Assembly (NCBI RefSeq): GCF_023515955.1
Contig: NZ_CP097322.1
Span: 2,937,501 to 3,001,500 of the forward strand
DNA length: 64,000 bases
Direction of reading: 5' to 3'
DNA from: Streptomyces sp. RerS4
GTDB lineage: Bacteria; Actinomycetota; Actinomycetes; Streptomycetales; Streptomycetaceae
The translations under genes and the position numbers were made by a program. The notes beneath the pieces were generated by a model. The model did not search any database and was not told where the DNA came from. It saw only the letters and a program-made list of their open reading frames with translations. Below, one piece after another: positions 19,831-27,841 of this stretch; position 1 is the first letter of the stretch, and the number at the start of each line of letters is the position of its first letter.

Positions 19831-20259
19831 GTGCGCCCCTCGCTCTGTCTGTGCGTCCCCGTGGTGTTGCCGCTACCGGTCACCGGGTAACGACACGAGT
19901 GAAATTACAAGTGTGTGGCTCCTGCCCAGTCAAGCCGAGATCTGCTATTGGGCGCCTTATTCACTCTGCGGAACCAAGCCTATGCAGAAAGTGTTCATAT
20001 CGCCAAAAATCGTGACACAAGGCACAGGCCTCCCGTGGGCGCCGACCCCTCCCGCAAGGGACTCGCCACTCTGTGGAGGGGTTGCGATTCGGCCGAAGAT
20101 GCGGCGCGGATCACATTCCGATCACGAAGGACGCAAGCGGGTTTGAGAACGGTTCCCGTGGGACTGATGCGGCACATCCCCGGGCGCGGAATGCACAAAC
20201 CTTTCTCCCGGCACAGTAACCGGATGAGGTGAAACTTATCCCGCAAACCGGACATTGGG
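19831..20259 (-). promoter_or_regulatory. whiB upstream region
   Basis: About 430 bp with lower GC than its surroundings and no convincing gene. It contains two GACAC words (19892-19896 and 20014-20018), the core of the WhiA recognition motif, at about 62 and 184 bases from the whiB start. whiB is a known developmental target in Streptomyces (BldD, WhiA); whether these words are used cannot be read from sequence. Confidence 0.4.
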
Positions 20260-20296
20260 TTGACAGTCGCCCCCATCGCCCGTTCTCCTTGTCTGC
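20260..20296 (+). promoter_or_regulatory. promoter of the poly-Cys leader / cysteine dioxygenase operon
   Basis: A perfect -35 TTGACA at 20260-20265, then 17-18 bases, then a weak -10 candidate (TCTCCT at 20284-20289). Transcription would begin at about 20296-20297, exactly at the ATG of the leader peptide, predicting a leaderless mRNA. Confidence 0.6.
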
Positions 20297-20383
20297 ATGT
20301 CAGCGCCCGCAGCCGCCACCCGGACCCCCATTCGTGGGTTCCTGCGTGCTGCCCAGGTTCGCTGTTGCTGTTGCAGCTGTTGA
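20297..20383 (+). CDS. poly-cysteine leader peptide (putative attenuator sORF)
   Basis: A 28-codon open frame beginning at ATG 20297 and stopping at TGA 20381. It is Ala/Pro/Arg-rich and ends RCCCCSC: five of the last six codons are Cys. There is no Shine-Dalgarno sequence, and the promoter position predicts that the ATG is the first base of the transcript. It precedes cysteine dioxygenase by 90 bp, a region that can form alternative hairpins. Poly-cysteine leaderless short ORFs are known from mycobacteria as cysteine-responsive attenuators. Assigning that role here is inference from arrangement. It is too short for routine gene calling. Confidence 0.7.
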   Translation: MSAPAAATRTPIRGFLRAAQVRCCCCSC

Positions 20384-20388
20384 TGCCT

Positions 20389-20417
20389 CCGGAGCCCTGG
20401 GCTCCGTCGAGCTCCGG
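20389..20417 (+). promoter_or_regulatory. mutually exclusive hairpins after the leader peptide
   Basis: GGAGCC 20391-20396 pairs with GGCTCC 20400-20405 (3-base loop). Alternatively CCGGAGC 20389-20395 pairs with GCTCCGG 20411-20417. The two share bases and cannot coexist. The first begins eight bases after the leader stop, so a ribosome stalled on the Cys codons would cover the 5' strand of both. No U-tract is present. Confidence 0.55.
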
Positions 20418-20473
20418 CCACTCCCCCACAGCAACCGCCCCGCACGCCTGACACCCGTCGAGGACACCCCACG

Positions 20474-21001
20474 ATGAACACCACCACCACCGCCGTCTCC
20501 GCCTCCGCCCCCGTCGAGAGCGACCTCCAGATCGCCGGCGACATCCTCGCCGTCCAGCACCTCCTCCAGCCCGCCCGCGAACACCCGGCCACCGTCGCCG
20601 AGTTCGTCGGCCTCGCCCGCTCCGTCGCCGAGGACCGCGCGAGCTGGGAACACCTGGTCCGCTACGACGCCACCACCCGCTGGTACCACCGTCTGCGCAC
20701 CGGCCCCGGCTACGAGGTCTGGCTGCTCAGCTGGGTCCCCGGCCAGGGCAGCGGAGCGCACGACCACGGTGCCTCGTCCGGCGTGCTGACCGTCCTCGAC
20801 GGGGAACTCACCGAACACAGCGCGCGCGGCACCCTCACCCTCGGCCCCGGCTCCCAGCGCGTCTTCGCCCCCGGCTACGCCCACGAGGTCGTCAACGACA
20901 CCCTCGACGGGGCGGTCAGCCTGCACGTGTACTTCCCCGGCCTGACCGAAATGCCGATGCACAGCTGCTCCCCGGCTCACGAAGAGCACGTACCCGCCTG
21001 A
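20474..21001 (+). CDS. cysteine dioxygenase (cupin)
   Basis: A 175-residue non-haem iron enzyme that oxidises L-cysteine to cysteine sulfinate. The 3-His facial triad is visible: His96 and His98 in GSGAHDHGASSG, and His137 in FAPGYAHEVVND. The cupin spans about residues 70-160. ATG start with GAGGA nine bases upstream. Directly preceded by the poly-Cys leader, and followed after 13 bases by fbiA on the same strand. This supports control by cysteine supply. A related thiol dioxygenase specificity cannot be excluded. Confidence 0.92.
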   Translation: MNTTTTAVSASAPVESDLQIAGDILAVQHLLQPAREHPATVAEFVGLARSVAEDRASWEHLVRYDATTRWYHRLRTGPGYEVWLLSWVPGQGSGAHDHGASSGVLTVLDGELTEHSARGTLTLGPGSQRVFAPGYAHEVVNDTLDGAVSLHVYFPGLTEMPMHSCSPAHEEHVPA

Positions 21002-21014
21002 CAAACTGCGGGGT

Positions 21015-21974
21015 ATGCGCATTGTTGTTCTGGCCGGCGGTATCGGCGGCGCCCGCTTCCTCCGCGGACTGAAGGTCACGGTCCCCGACGCGGAGATCAC
21101 GGTCATCGGCAACACCGGTGACGACATTCACCTGTTCGGGCTGAAGGTGTGCCCCGATCTGGACACGGTGATGTACACCCTCGGCGGTGGCATCAACGAG
21201 GACCAGGGCTGGGGCCGCACCGACGAGTCCTTCACCGTCAAGGAGGAACTCGCCGCGTACGGGGTCGGACCGTCCTGGTTCGGCCTCGGCGACCGCGACT
21301 TCGCCACCCACATCGTCCGCACGCAGATGATCGGCGCCGGCTACCCGCTCAGCGCCGTCACCGAGGCGCTCTGCGACCGCTGGCAGCCCGGCGTCCGGCT
21401 GCTGCCCATGTCCGACGACCGGGTCGAGACCCACGTCGCGGTCAACGACCCCGAGAGCGGCGAGCGGCGCGTCATCCACTTCCAGGAGTACTGGGTCCGG
21501 CTGCGCGCCTCGCTCGACGCCCGTGCCGTCGTCCCCGTCGGCGCCGAACAGGCCAAGCCGGCGCCCGGCGTGCTGGAGGCGATCGCCGCCGCCGACGTCA
21601 TCCTCTTCCCGCCGTCCAACCCCGTCGTGTCGATCGGCACGATCCTCGCCGTCCCCGGCATCCGCGAGGCCGTCGCCGCCGCCGAGGCGCCCGTCATCGG
21701 CCTCTCCCCGATCGTCGGCGGCGCGCCCGTGCGCGGGATGGCCGACAAGGTGCTCGCCGCCGTCGGCGTGGACGCCACCGCCGCCGCCGTCGCCCTGCAC
21801 TACGGCGCCGATCTGCTCGACGGCTGGCTCGTCGACACCGCCGACGCCGACGCCGTCGCCGAGGTGGAGGCCGGCGGGATCGCCTGCCGGGCCGTACCGC
21901 TGATGATGAGCGACCTCGACGCCACCGCCGCCATGGCGCGCGCCGCCCTGGAACTCGCGGAGTCCGCCCGGTGA
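21015..21974 (+). CDS. fbiA: 2-phospho-L-lactate transferase family enzyme (F420 biosynthesis)
   Basis: A 319-residue CofD/FbiA enzyme. It joins the deazaflavin Fo with a lactyl- or enolpyruvyl-diphospho-guanosine to make F420-0 or dehydro-F420-0. Family motifs are the N-terminal [14 protein letters not shown] (about 6-19), [26 protein letters not shown] (about 32-57), and [19 protein letters not shown] (about 197-215). ATG start with only a weak GCGGGG just upstream, so it may depend on translation of the cysteine dioxygenase gene ending 13 bases before, or be leaderless. Overlaps fbiB by four bases. Confidence 0.95.
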   Translation: MRIVVLAGGIGGARFLRGLKVTVPDAEITVIGNTGDDIHLFGLKVCPDLDTVMYTLGGGINEDQGWGRTDESFTVKEELAAYGVGPSWFGLGDRDFATHIVRTQMIGAGYPLSAVTEALCDRWQPGVRLLPMSDDRVETHVAVNDPESGERRVIHFQEYWVRLRASLDARAVVPVGAEQAKPAPGVLEAIAAADVILFPPSNPVVSIGTILAVPGIREAVAAAEAPVIGLSPIVGGAPVRGMADKVLAAVGVDATAAAVALHYGADLLDGWLVDTADADAVAEVEAGGIACRAVPLMMSDLDATAAMARAALELAESAR

Positions 21975-23266
21975 CCGCTCCCTCGTACGAGGTACGGGCC
22001 GTCGCCGGCCTCCCCGAGATCCGACCGGGTGACGACCTGGCGGCGCTCATCGCCGCCGCCGCGCCCGACTTGCGCGACGGGGACGTCCTGCTGGTCACCT
22101 CGAAGATCGTCTCGAAGGCCGAGGGACGGATCGTCCACGCCGACTCCCGCGAGGCGGCCATCGACGCCGAGACCGTACGCGTCGTCGCGCGCCGGGGCAC
22201 GCTGCGCATCGTGGAGAACCGGCAGGGGCTCGTCATGGCCGCCGCCGGCGTCGACGCGTCGAACACCGAGGCGGGCACGATCCTGCTGCTGCCCGAGGAC
22301 CCGGACGCCTCCGCCGCCGCGCTCCGCGCACGGCTGCGCGAGCTGCTGTCCGTGGACGTCGGGATCGTCGTCACCGACACCTTCGGGCGTCCCTGGCGCT
22401 CCGGGCTGACCGACGTGGCCATCGGCGCGGCCGGCGTCCGCGTCCTGGACGACCTGCGCGGGGGCACCGACGCCCACGGCAACCCGCTGACCGCCACCGT
22501 CGTCGCGACCGCCGACGAACTGGCCGCCGCCGGCGACCTCGTCAAGGGCAAGGCGACCGGCCTGCCGGTCGCCGTCGTACGCGGCCTGGCCCACGTGGTC
22601 GGCGAGGGCTCCACCGCCCGCGACCTGGTGCGCGCCCCCGCCGACGACATGTTCCGCCTCGGCACCTCGGAGGCGGTACGGGAAGCCGTCACCCAGCGGC
22701 GTACCGTACGGGCCTTCACCGACGACCCCGTCGACCCCGGCGCGGTACGACGGGCCGTGGCCGCGGCGCTGACGGCCCCCGCGCCGCACCGCACCACGCC
22801 GTGGCGGTTCGTGCTGGTGGAGTCGGCGGCGGCGCGGCGGGAACTGCTCGACGCGATGCGGGAGGCGTGGATCGCCGACCTGCGCGGCGACGGCCGCTCC
22901 GAGGAGGCCATCGCGAAGCGGATCCGGCGCGGGGACGTGCTGCGCGACGCGCCGTACCTGGTGGTGCCGTGCATGGTGACGGACGGTGCGCACGACTACG
23001 GGCACGCGCGACGGGACGCGGCCGAGCGGGAGATGTTCGTGGTCGCCACGGGCGCCGGCGTGCAGAACTTCCTGGTCGCGCTGGCCTCGGAGCGGCTGGG
23101 CTCGGCGTGGGTGTCCTCGACGATGTTCTGCCGGGACGTGGTGCGCAAGGTGCTCGGGCTGCCGCAGGAGTGGCACCCGATGGGGGCCGTGGCCATCGGT
23201 CGCCCCGCCGGGGCGGCGCCGGAGCGGGCGCCGCGGGACGTGGACGCGTTCATCGAGGTGCGGTAG
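21971..23266 (+). CDS. fbiB: F420-0:gamma-glutamyl ligase / dehydro-F420-0 reductase
   Basis: A 431-residue two-domain enzyme finishing coenzyme F420. The N-terminal ligase (about 1-245) adds the gamma-linked glutamate tail ([41 protein letters not shown]). The C-terminal nitroreductase-like flavin domain (about 246-431; [28 protein letters not shown]) reduces the dehydro intermediate in actinobacteria. The GTG overlaps the fbiA stop as GTGA, indicating coupling. The longer upstream open frame is antisense-type shadow over fbiA. Convergent with the AraC gene, with three bases between stops. Confidence 0.96.
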   Translation: MTAPSYEVRAVAGLPEIRPGDDLAALIAAAAPDLRDGDVLLVTSKIVSKAEGRIVHADSREAAIDAETVRVVARRGTLRIVENRQGLVMAAAGVDASNTEAGTILLLPEDPDASAAALRARLRELLSVDVGIVVTDTFGRPWRSGLTDVAIGAAGVRVLDDLRGGTDAHGNPLTATVVATADELAAAGDLVKGKATGLPVAVVRGLAHVVGEGSTARDLVRAPADDMFRLGTSEAVREAVTQRRTVRAFTDDPVDPGAVRRAVAAALTAPAPHRTTPWRFVLVESAAARRELLDAMREAWIADLRGDGRSEEAIAKRIRRGDVLRDAPYLVVPCMVTDGAHDYGHARRDAAEREMFVVATGAGVQNFLVALASERLGSAWVSSTMFCRDVVRKVLGLPQEWHPMGAVAIGRPAGAAPERAPRDVDAFIEVR

Positions 23267-23269
23267 CCC

Positions 23270-23689
23270 CTACCGGGGGGTGTCGGGCTTGGGCTTCGCG
23301 TCGCGGACGGGCCGTGTGTGGATCTTCGCGACGCAGGCCGGGACGTCGGCGCCCTCCTCGTGGGGGCGGGCCCGGTAGGCGCTGGGGCTCTCGCCGACCA
23401 GCTCGGTGAAGCGGGAGCTGAAGGAGCCCAGCGAGGTACAGCCCACCGCGAAGCAGACGTCCGTGACGGACAGGTCGCCCCGGCGCAGCAGGGCCTTGGC
23501 CCGCTCGATGCGGCGGGTCATGAGGTAGCTGTACGGGCTCTCCCCGAATGCGGCGCGGAAGCTGCGGGAGAAGTGCCCGGCCGACATGAGGGCGTCGCGC
23601 GCCAGCGCGGGGACGTCGAGGGGCTCGGCGTAGTCGCGGTCCATCCGGTCGCGGGCCCGGCGCAGCCGCTTGAGGTCCTCCAGGTTCAC
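23270..23689 (-). CDS. AraC family transcriptional regulator
   Basis: A 139-residue protein that is little more than the AraC DNA-binding domain. The first HTH is VPALARDALMSAGHFSRSFRAAFGE (about 27-51) and the second is VTDVCFAVGCTSLGSFSSRFTELVGESPSAYR (about 74-105). A short basic tail replaces the usual effector domain, so no ligand can be inferred. GTG start with a weak G-rich ribosome site. Convergent with fbiB; the upstream neighbour on the same strand is the glycosylase gene. Its target is unknown. Confidence 0.9.
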   Translation of the reverse strand: MNLEDLKRLRRARDRMDRDYAEPLDVPALARDALMSAGHFSRSFRAAFGESPYSYLMTRRIERAKALLRRGDLSVTDVCFAVGCTSLGSFSSRFTELVGESPSAYRARPHEEGADVPACVAKIHTRPVRDAKPKPDTPR

Positions 23690-23746
23690 CCGCCCACCAT
23701 CGCACGGAGGGCGGACACCTCCCCAGGGGGAGTCCTAGGGGGTGCC

Positions 23747-24763
23747 CTAGAGCTTGCCGATGTCGGTGCGGGGCATGCGGGGGATCCGGCGGGGCGGGGC
23801 GTGGCCGGCGAGGAGGATCAGGCGGGCCGCGCGGTGGCGTTGGCCCGCGTAGGGGGCGAGGAGTTCCAGCATCCCGGCGTCGTCGGTGTCCCGCTCGCCG
23901 GTGAGGGCGTAGCCGACGATGCGCGGGAGGTGGAGGTCACCGGTGGTGACGGCGTCGGCGAAGCCGTTGCTGCGCTGGAGGGTCTCGGCGGAGGTCCACG
24001 GGCCGATGCCGGGCACGGCCTCCAGGCGGGCGGCGGCCAGGGGCAGCTCCATGGCGGCGGCCTCCTCCAGGCGGGGGGCGACGCGGGCGGCGCGGACGAT
24101 GGTGGCGGAACGTTTGATGTCGACGCCCGCCTTGTGCCAGTCCCAGGAGGGGATCAGCGCCCAGGTGCGGGCGGTGGGCATCACGTAGAGGTCCTGCGGA
24201 CCGGGCGCGGGCTCCCCGTACTGGCGTACGAGGCGGCGCCAGGCGCGGTAGGCCTCGTCGCTGGTGACCTTCTGCTCCAGGACGCTCGGGATCAGCGATT
24301 CGAGGACCAGTCCGGTGCGGGTCAGGCGCAGGCCGGGGCGGCGGCGGTGGCTGGCGTGCACGAGGCGGTGGCGGGGGACGAAGACGGTGGGGTCGTCGGC
24401 TGCGCCGAGCAGCTCGGGGAGCCGGTCGAGGACCCAGTCGGCGCCCTCGCCCCACGCCTCGGCCTCGACCCGGCCGGCGGCCATCGCGACCCGGAGGGTG
24501 GCGGGGCCGGCGGGGGTGCGGGTGGCACGCCAGACGGAGCCGTCGGGGGTGGTGCGGAAGGTGGGGTCGGCGGGGCCGCGGCGCAGCGGGCCGAGGACGA
24601 GGCCGAGGTCCAGCGGCCCGTCGGCGCTCCAGCTCCGGGTCTTCGCCCCGGCCCCGGCGGTGGCGCCCCGGCGCCCCGCCCGCGGGCACGGCGGTACGCC
24701 CGCCTCGTACGGCGGTACGGGTGAGGGGTCGGGGCGAGGTGAGGGGTCGAAACGGCCGGCCAT
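23747..24763 (-). CDS. DNA-3-methyladenine glycosylase II (AlkA)-like base-excision enzyme
   Basis: A 338-residue protein with a Pro/Arg-rich N-terminus (1-50) and an HhH-GPD glycosylase fold. The helix-hairpin-helix reads LEAVPGIGPWTSAETLQRS, and the catalytic Asp follows in VTTGDLHLPR. It would excise alkylated bases. ATG at 24763 has GGAGG ending directly at the ATG, too close for a normal ribosome site, so a slightly different start or leaderless initiation is possible. The open frame continues far upstream through a repeat-rich gap without coding support. Confidence 0.88.
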   Translation of the reverse strand: MAGRFDPSPRPDPSPVPPYEAGVPPCPRAGRRGATAGAGAKTRSWSADGPLDLGLVLGPLRRGPADPTFRTTPDGSVWRATRTPAGPATLRVAMAAGRVEAEAWGEGADWVLDRLPELLGAADDPTVFVPRHRLVHASHRRRPGLRLTRTGLVLESLIPSVLEQKVTSDEAYRAWRRLVRQYGEPAPGPQDLYVMPTARTWALIPSWDWHKAGVDIKRSATIVRAARVAPRLEEAAAMELPLAAARLEAVPGIGPWTSAETLQRSNGFADAVTTGDLHLPRIVGYALTGERDTDDAGMLELLAPYAGQRHRAARLILLAGHAPPRRIPRMPRTDIGKL

Positions 24764-24819
24764 CCTCCGAGCGTAGCCCCTGCGGGTAGCTCCCGGGCCG
24801 GACCCGTCGCCCGGCCGGG

Positions 24820-25270
24820 GCCCGGTGGCCCCGGTCGCCCGGTGGCCGCCCCGACCCGGCCGGCGGGGTGGGCCGGGCAAGCCCGGCCGGCGCCGCCGGC
24901 CCCGCGCTGGGCGACCGGCCCGGTGCACGGTCTGCCGCCCCGCCGGGTCCGACCCGACCCGGCGGGCGCGGGTGGCCGGGGTCGACCCGGTCCGGCGCAC
25001 GACGTGCCGGCCTTGCCGCCCGAACCCGCCGCCCGGCCCGGCCGCCGGGCTCGGGTGGCCCGGTCGCCCCGGTGGCGGGGAGCTCGGCCGGCCCGGCTGG
25101 TCCCCGGGCGCGGGGCGGCCGGTTCGGCGTACGACCTGCCGCGCCCGCCGGGGTCGAGCCGGTGCGGCGCCCGGTGTGCGGGCTCTGCCGGCCCGGGACC
25201 TGCCGCCCCGAGGTGGGGAGCTCGGCCGGCGGGGGTGCCGCCGCACGACGGGCCGGCCTTGCCGGCTTGG
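24820..25270. repeat. degenerate GC-rich tandem repeats filling a gene-free gap
   Basis: The 515 bp between the glycosylase start and the amidase stop carry no recognisable gene but several diverged repeat units: CCGGTCCGGCGCACGACGTG near 24987, CCGGTTCGGCGTACGACCTG near 25119, GGTGCACGGTCTGCCGCC near 24921, GCCGCACGACGGGCCGGCC near 25241, and GGGGAGCTCGGCCGGC twice (25077 and 25215). Spacing is irregular, about 70-130 bp. Open frames across it look like repeat artefacts. Confidence 0.55.
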
Positions 25271-25278
25271 CTCGGGGG

Positions 25279-26799
25279 TCAGCGGCCCTGGAGTTTGGCG
25301 GAGGTGGTGCGGGTCGGGGGGAGTTGGTCGTAGAGGCGGCGGCCGGGGCATTCGGTGGCGAAGCCGTCGCGGTGGCCCGAGATGACGTTCATCCGCACGC
25401 TGCGGCCCTTGGGGAACTTGTTGCCGCCGCCCGACGTGAGGCTGGTCTTCCCCCTCGGGTCGCGCCCGAAGAGGCCGAGCTTCCACGCGGTGAGCCCGGC
25501 CACCGCGTCCACGGCGGCCTTCGGGGGCGTCGCCGAGGCGTAGGAGCCGATCACCGCGATGCCCATGCTGTCCGTGTTGAAGCCCATGGTGTGCGCGCCG
25601 AGCACCGGCTTGGCGACGCCGCCCGCGCGCCCCTCGTAGACGGTCCCGCAGCGGTCGACGGCGAAGTTGTAGCCGATGTCGCGCCACCCCGCGCTGACCA
25701 CGTGGTAGCGGTAGAGGCTGCGCAGCACCGCCGGTGCGTCCTTGCAGGCGTAGTTGTTGCCGGAGGCGGTGTGGTGGACGAAGGCCGCCTTGACGGTGCT
25801 CGTGTAGACGAAGCCCGGCTCGCGCAGGTTCTCGTCGGCGCCCCAGCCGCGTCGGGTGACGATGCGCGGGCGCGGGCCGATGAACGGCGCGGCGGCGGCG
25901 TCGACGGTGCCGTCGCCCGCGAGGACCGCGTCGGCGGTGGAGTCGGCCTTGTTGAGGGCGGTGATCTCCAGGGCGCCGAGGGGGGCGAGGGGCACGTTGG
26001 CGGCGGAGGACTCCGACGCCGACATCGACATGCCGGGCAGGGCGGCCGCCGTGTCCCCCTTGTCGTCGCCCAGAGGGCCGAGGAGGTCGAGAGGGCCGAG
26101 GGGCCCGAGGGGCAGGGGCAGCGCGCCCAGGTTCTTGGCGTCGAGCCCCGCGCCGGCCGGCACCGTCGCGGGCCGCTCCGCGCCCGGGTCGACGAGTTCG
26201 ATCCGCATCCCCGACGGGAGCCGGGAGGGGGCGTGCGCGGGGGTGGTGGCCGTCTGCGCCTGGACCCGTACCTCGATGCCGTCGGACGGGCCCACCCACA
26301 GCGGGGCGGTGCTGCCCCGGACGCGGCCGGAGCCGCGTTCGACCGCGTCGGGGTCGGCGGCGTGCTCGCCGTTGTGGGTCTCGACGTCCTGCCAGTCGCT
26401 CCAGTCGGAGGTCCCCGCGTGGCGCGTGCGGACCTGGACGCGGCCCACGAGTTCGGTGCCCGCGTCGTCCCAGACGACGCCGACCAGCGAGAACTGTTCG
26501 ACCTCGTGCGCGGCCAGCCCCCGCGTCTCGGGCAGGTCGGGCGAGGCGCTCATGCCGGGGACGCCGGGGACGCGGCCGGCGGACGGTCCGAGCGGGACCA
26601 GCGGCAGGGACTGGGTGGACCCTCCGGGGGCCACCGGGGCCACGGGTGCCGCCGGGGTCACGGGCGCGAGGGGGGCGACCGCTGCGGGAGATGTCCGATC
26701 CGAGGGCGCGGCGGCCTGGGCGGGGGTGGGAAGCGCGAGTGGCAGGGCCAGTGCGGCCGCCGTCGCGACGCCGATCGAGGAAGCAAGGAATCCACGCAT
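25279..26799 (-). CDS. secreted N-acetylmuramoyl-L-alanine amidase (PGRP, amidase-2)
   Basis: 506 residues. Signal peptide at about 1-30 (MRGFLASSIGVATAAALALP, cleavage after AQA). A Pro/Ala spacer and a beta-rich region (about 90-190) of unknown role follow. The C-terminal peptidoglycan-recognition amidase starts at RIVTRRGWGADE. Zinc ligands are in FVHHTASGNNYAC and in SGHRDGFATECPG; the active-site region is WRDIGYNFAVDRCGTVYEGR. It cleaves the lactyl-amide bond between glycan and stem peptide. ATG 26799 is chosen for the clean signal peptide; an in-frame GTG at 26862 would hide it. Confidence 0.93.
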   Translation of the reverse strand: MRGFLASSIGVATAAALALPLALPTPAQAAAPSDRTSPAAVAPLAPVTPAAPVAPVAPGGSTQSLPLVPLGPSAGRVPGVPGMSASPDLPETRGLAAHEVEQFSLVGVVWDDAGTELVGRVQVRTRHAGTSDWSDWQDVETHNGEHAADPDAVERGSGRVRGSTAPLWVGPSDGIEVRVQAQTATTPAHAPSRLPSGMRIELVDPGAERPATVPAGAGLDAKNLGALPLPLGPLGPLDLLGPLGDDKGDTAAALPGMSMSASESSAANVPLAPLGALEITALNKADSTADAVLAGDGTVDAAAAPFIGPRPRIVTRRGWGADENLREPGFVYTSTVKAAFVHHTASGNNYACKDAPAVLRSLYRYHVVSAGWRDIGYNFAVDRCGTVYEGRAGGVAKPVLGAHTMGFNTDSMGIAVIGSYASATPPKAAVDAVAGLTAWKLGLFGRDPRGKTSLTSGGGNKFPKGRSVRMNVISGHRDGFATECPGRRLYDQLPPTRTTSAKLQGR

Positions 26800-26926
26800 G
26801 GAAGCGATGCTGAACACACCCACCACGAAGCGCCATCGGAGAACTGACGATCCGTCCGACACCGCGCGGGCGCCCCTTCCCCTGGACGGGCGATCCGCCG
26901 CCCGCCGTACGGGGGACGGGCCCGCG

Positions 26927-26940
26927 TACGCTGGGCCGGG
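26927..26940 (+). promoter_or_regulatory. -10 element for a probable leaderless transcript
   Basis: TACGCT at 26927-26932 (TANNNT) ends seven bases before the GTG of the TIGR03089 gene, which has no ribosome site. Confidence 0.4.
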
Positions 26941-27686
26941 TGAACGCCACTGACCGCACCCCTGCCGACCTGCTGCGATCCGCGCTCGCCGCCGATCCGG
27001 GCCGCCCCCTCGTCACCTTCTACGACGACGCCACGGGCGAGCGCGTCGAATTGTCCGTCGCCACCTTCGCCAATTGGGTGGCCAAGACCGCCAATCTGCT
27101 CCAGGGCGACCTGGGCGCGGAGCCGGGCGACCGGCTCGCGCTGCTGCTCCCGGCGCACTGGCAGAGCGCGGTGTGGCTGCTCGCCTGCGCCTCCGTCGGG
27201 GTGGTCGCCGAGGTGGGCGGGGATCCCGCCGGGGCGGACCTGGTGGTGAGCGGGCCCGACACGCTGGAGGAGGCCCGCGCCTGCTCCGGTGAGCGGATCG
27301 CGCTCGCGCTGCGGCCCCTGGGCGGCCGCTTCCCGCAGCCGCCGGCCGGGTTCGCGGACTACGCGGTGGAGGTGCCGGGGCAGGGCGACCGCTTCGCGCC
27401 GTTCGTCCCGGTGGACGCCGACGGGCCGGGCCTGGTGGTCGGCGGCGAGGAGCTCTCGTACGCGGAGCTGGTGGCGCGCGCCGCCGAGGACGCCGCCAAG
27501 GGCGGGTACGCGGGTGGCCGCGTGCTGTCGGGGCTGGGCTACGACACCTGGGACGGCCTGTCGGCCGGCCTCTACGGCGCCCTGGCCACCGGCGGCTCCG
27601 TGGTGCTGTGCCGCAACCTGGACCGGCTGGCGCCCGAGGCGCTGGCGCAGCGGGTCGAGAGCGAGCGCGTCACCCACACCGTGTAG
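26940..27686 (+). CDS. TIGR03089 family protein
   Basis: A 248-residue actinobacterial protein resembling the N-terminal part of acyl-adenylating enzymes (ANL superfamily): RPLVTFYDDATGERVELSVATFANWVAKTANLL and GDRLALLLPAHWQSAVWLLACASVG are the substrate-pocket and structural segments of that fold. The P-loop-like motif and the whole C-terminal lid of true adenylating enzymes are absent, so it is unlikely to be an active ligase. The length is normal for the family, so this is not a truncation. It sits just upstream of the first LCP gene. Confidence 0.85.
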   Translation: MNATDRTPADLLRSALAADPGRPLVTFYDDATGERVELSVATFANWVAKTANLLQGDLGAEPGDRLALLLPAHWQSAVWLLACASVGVVAEVGGDPAGADLVVSGPDTLEEARACSGERIALALRPLGGRFPQPPAGFADYAVEVPGQGDRFAPFVPVDADGPGLVVGGEELSYAELVARAAEDAAKGGYAGGRVLSGLGYDTWDGLSAGLYGALATGGSVVLCRNLDRLAPEALAQRVESERVTHTV

Positions 27687-27841
27687 GTCCCGGTCGCCCC
27701 GAGATCGCGCGATTTGTCACCCACATGGCCCTTTACGGACCCCCGCCCCCGGGCCGTCGTCGTCACCCGGGGGCAGGATCGACTCCAGGCCGTGCTCACC
27801 CGTACGGCTGACTTCCGGTTCGGCGTGGGGACGGAGGGCGG

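Noticed and set aside
20229..20477. 82-codon open frame overlapping the cysteine leader region
   Set aside because: Different frame, no start signal, reads through the hairpins and into the dioxygenase start; the 28-codon frame explains the features better.
24868..26847. 659-codon plus-strand open frame over the repeat gap and amidase gene
   Set aside because: Antisense to the secreted amidase and through low-complexity repeats; no domain.
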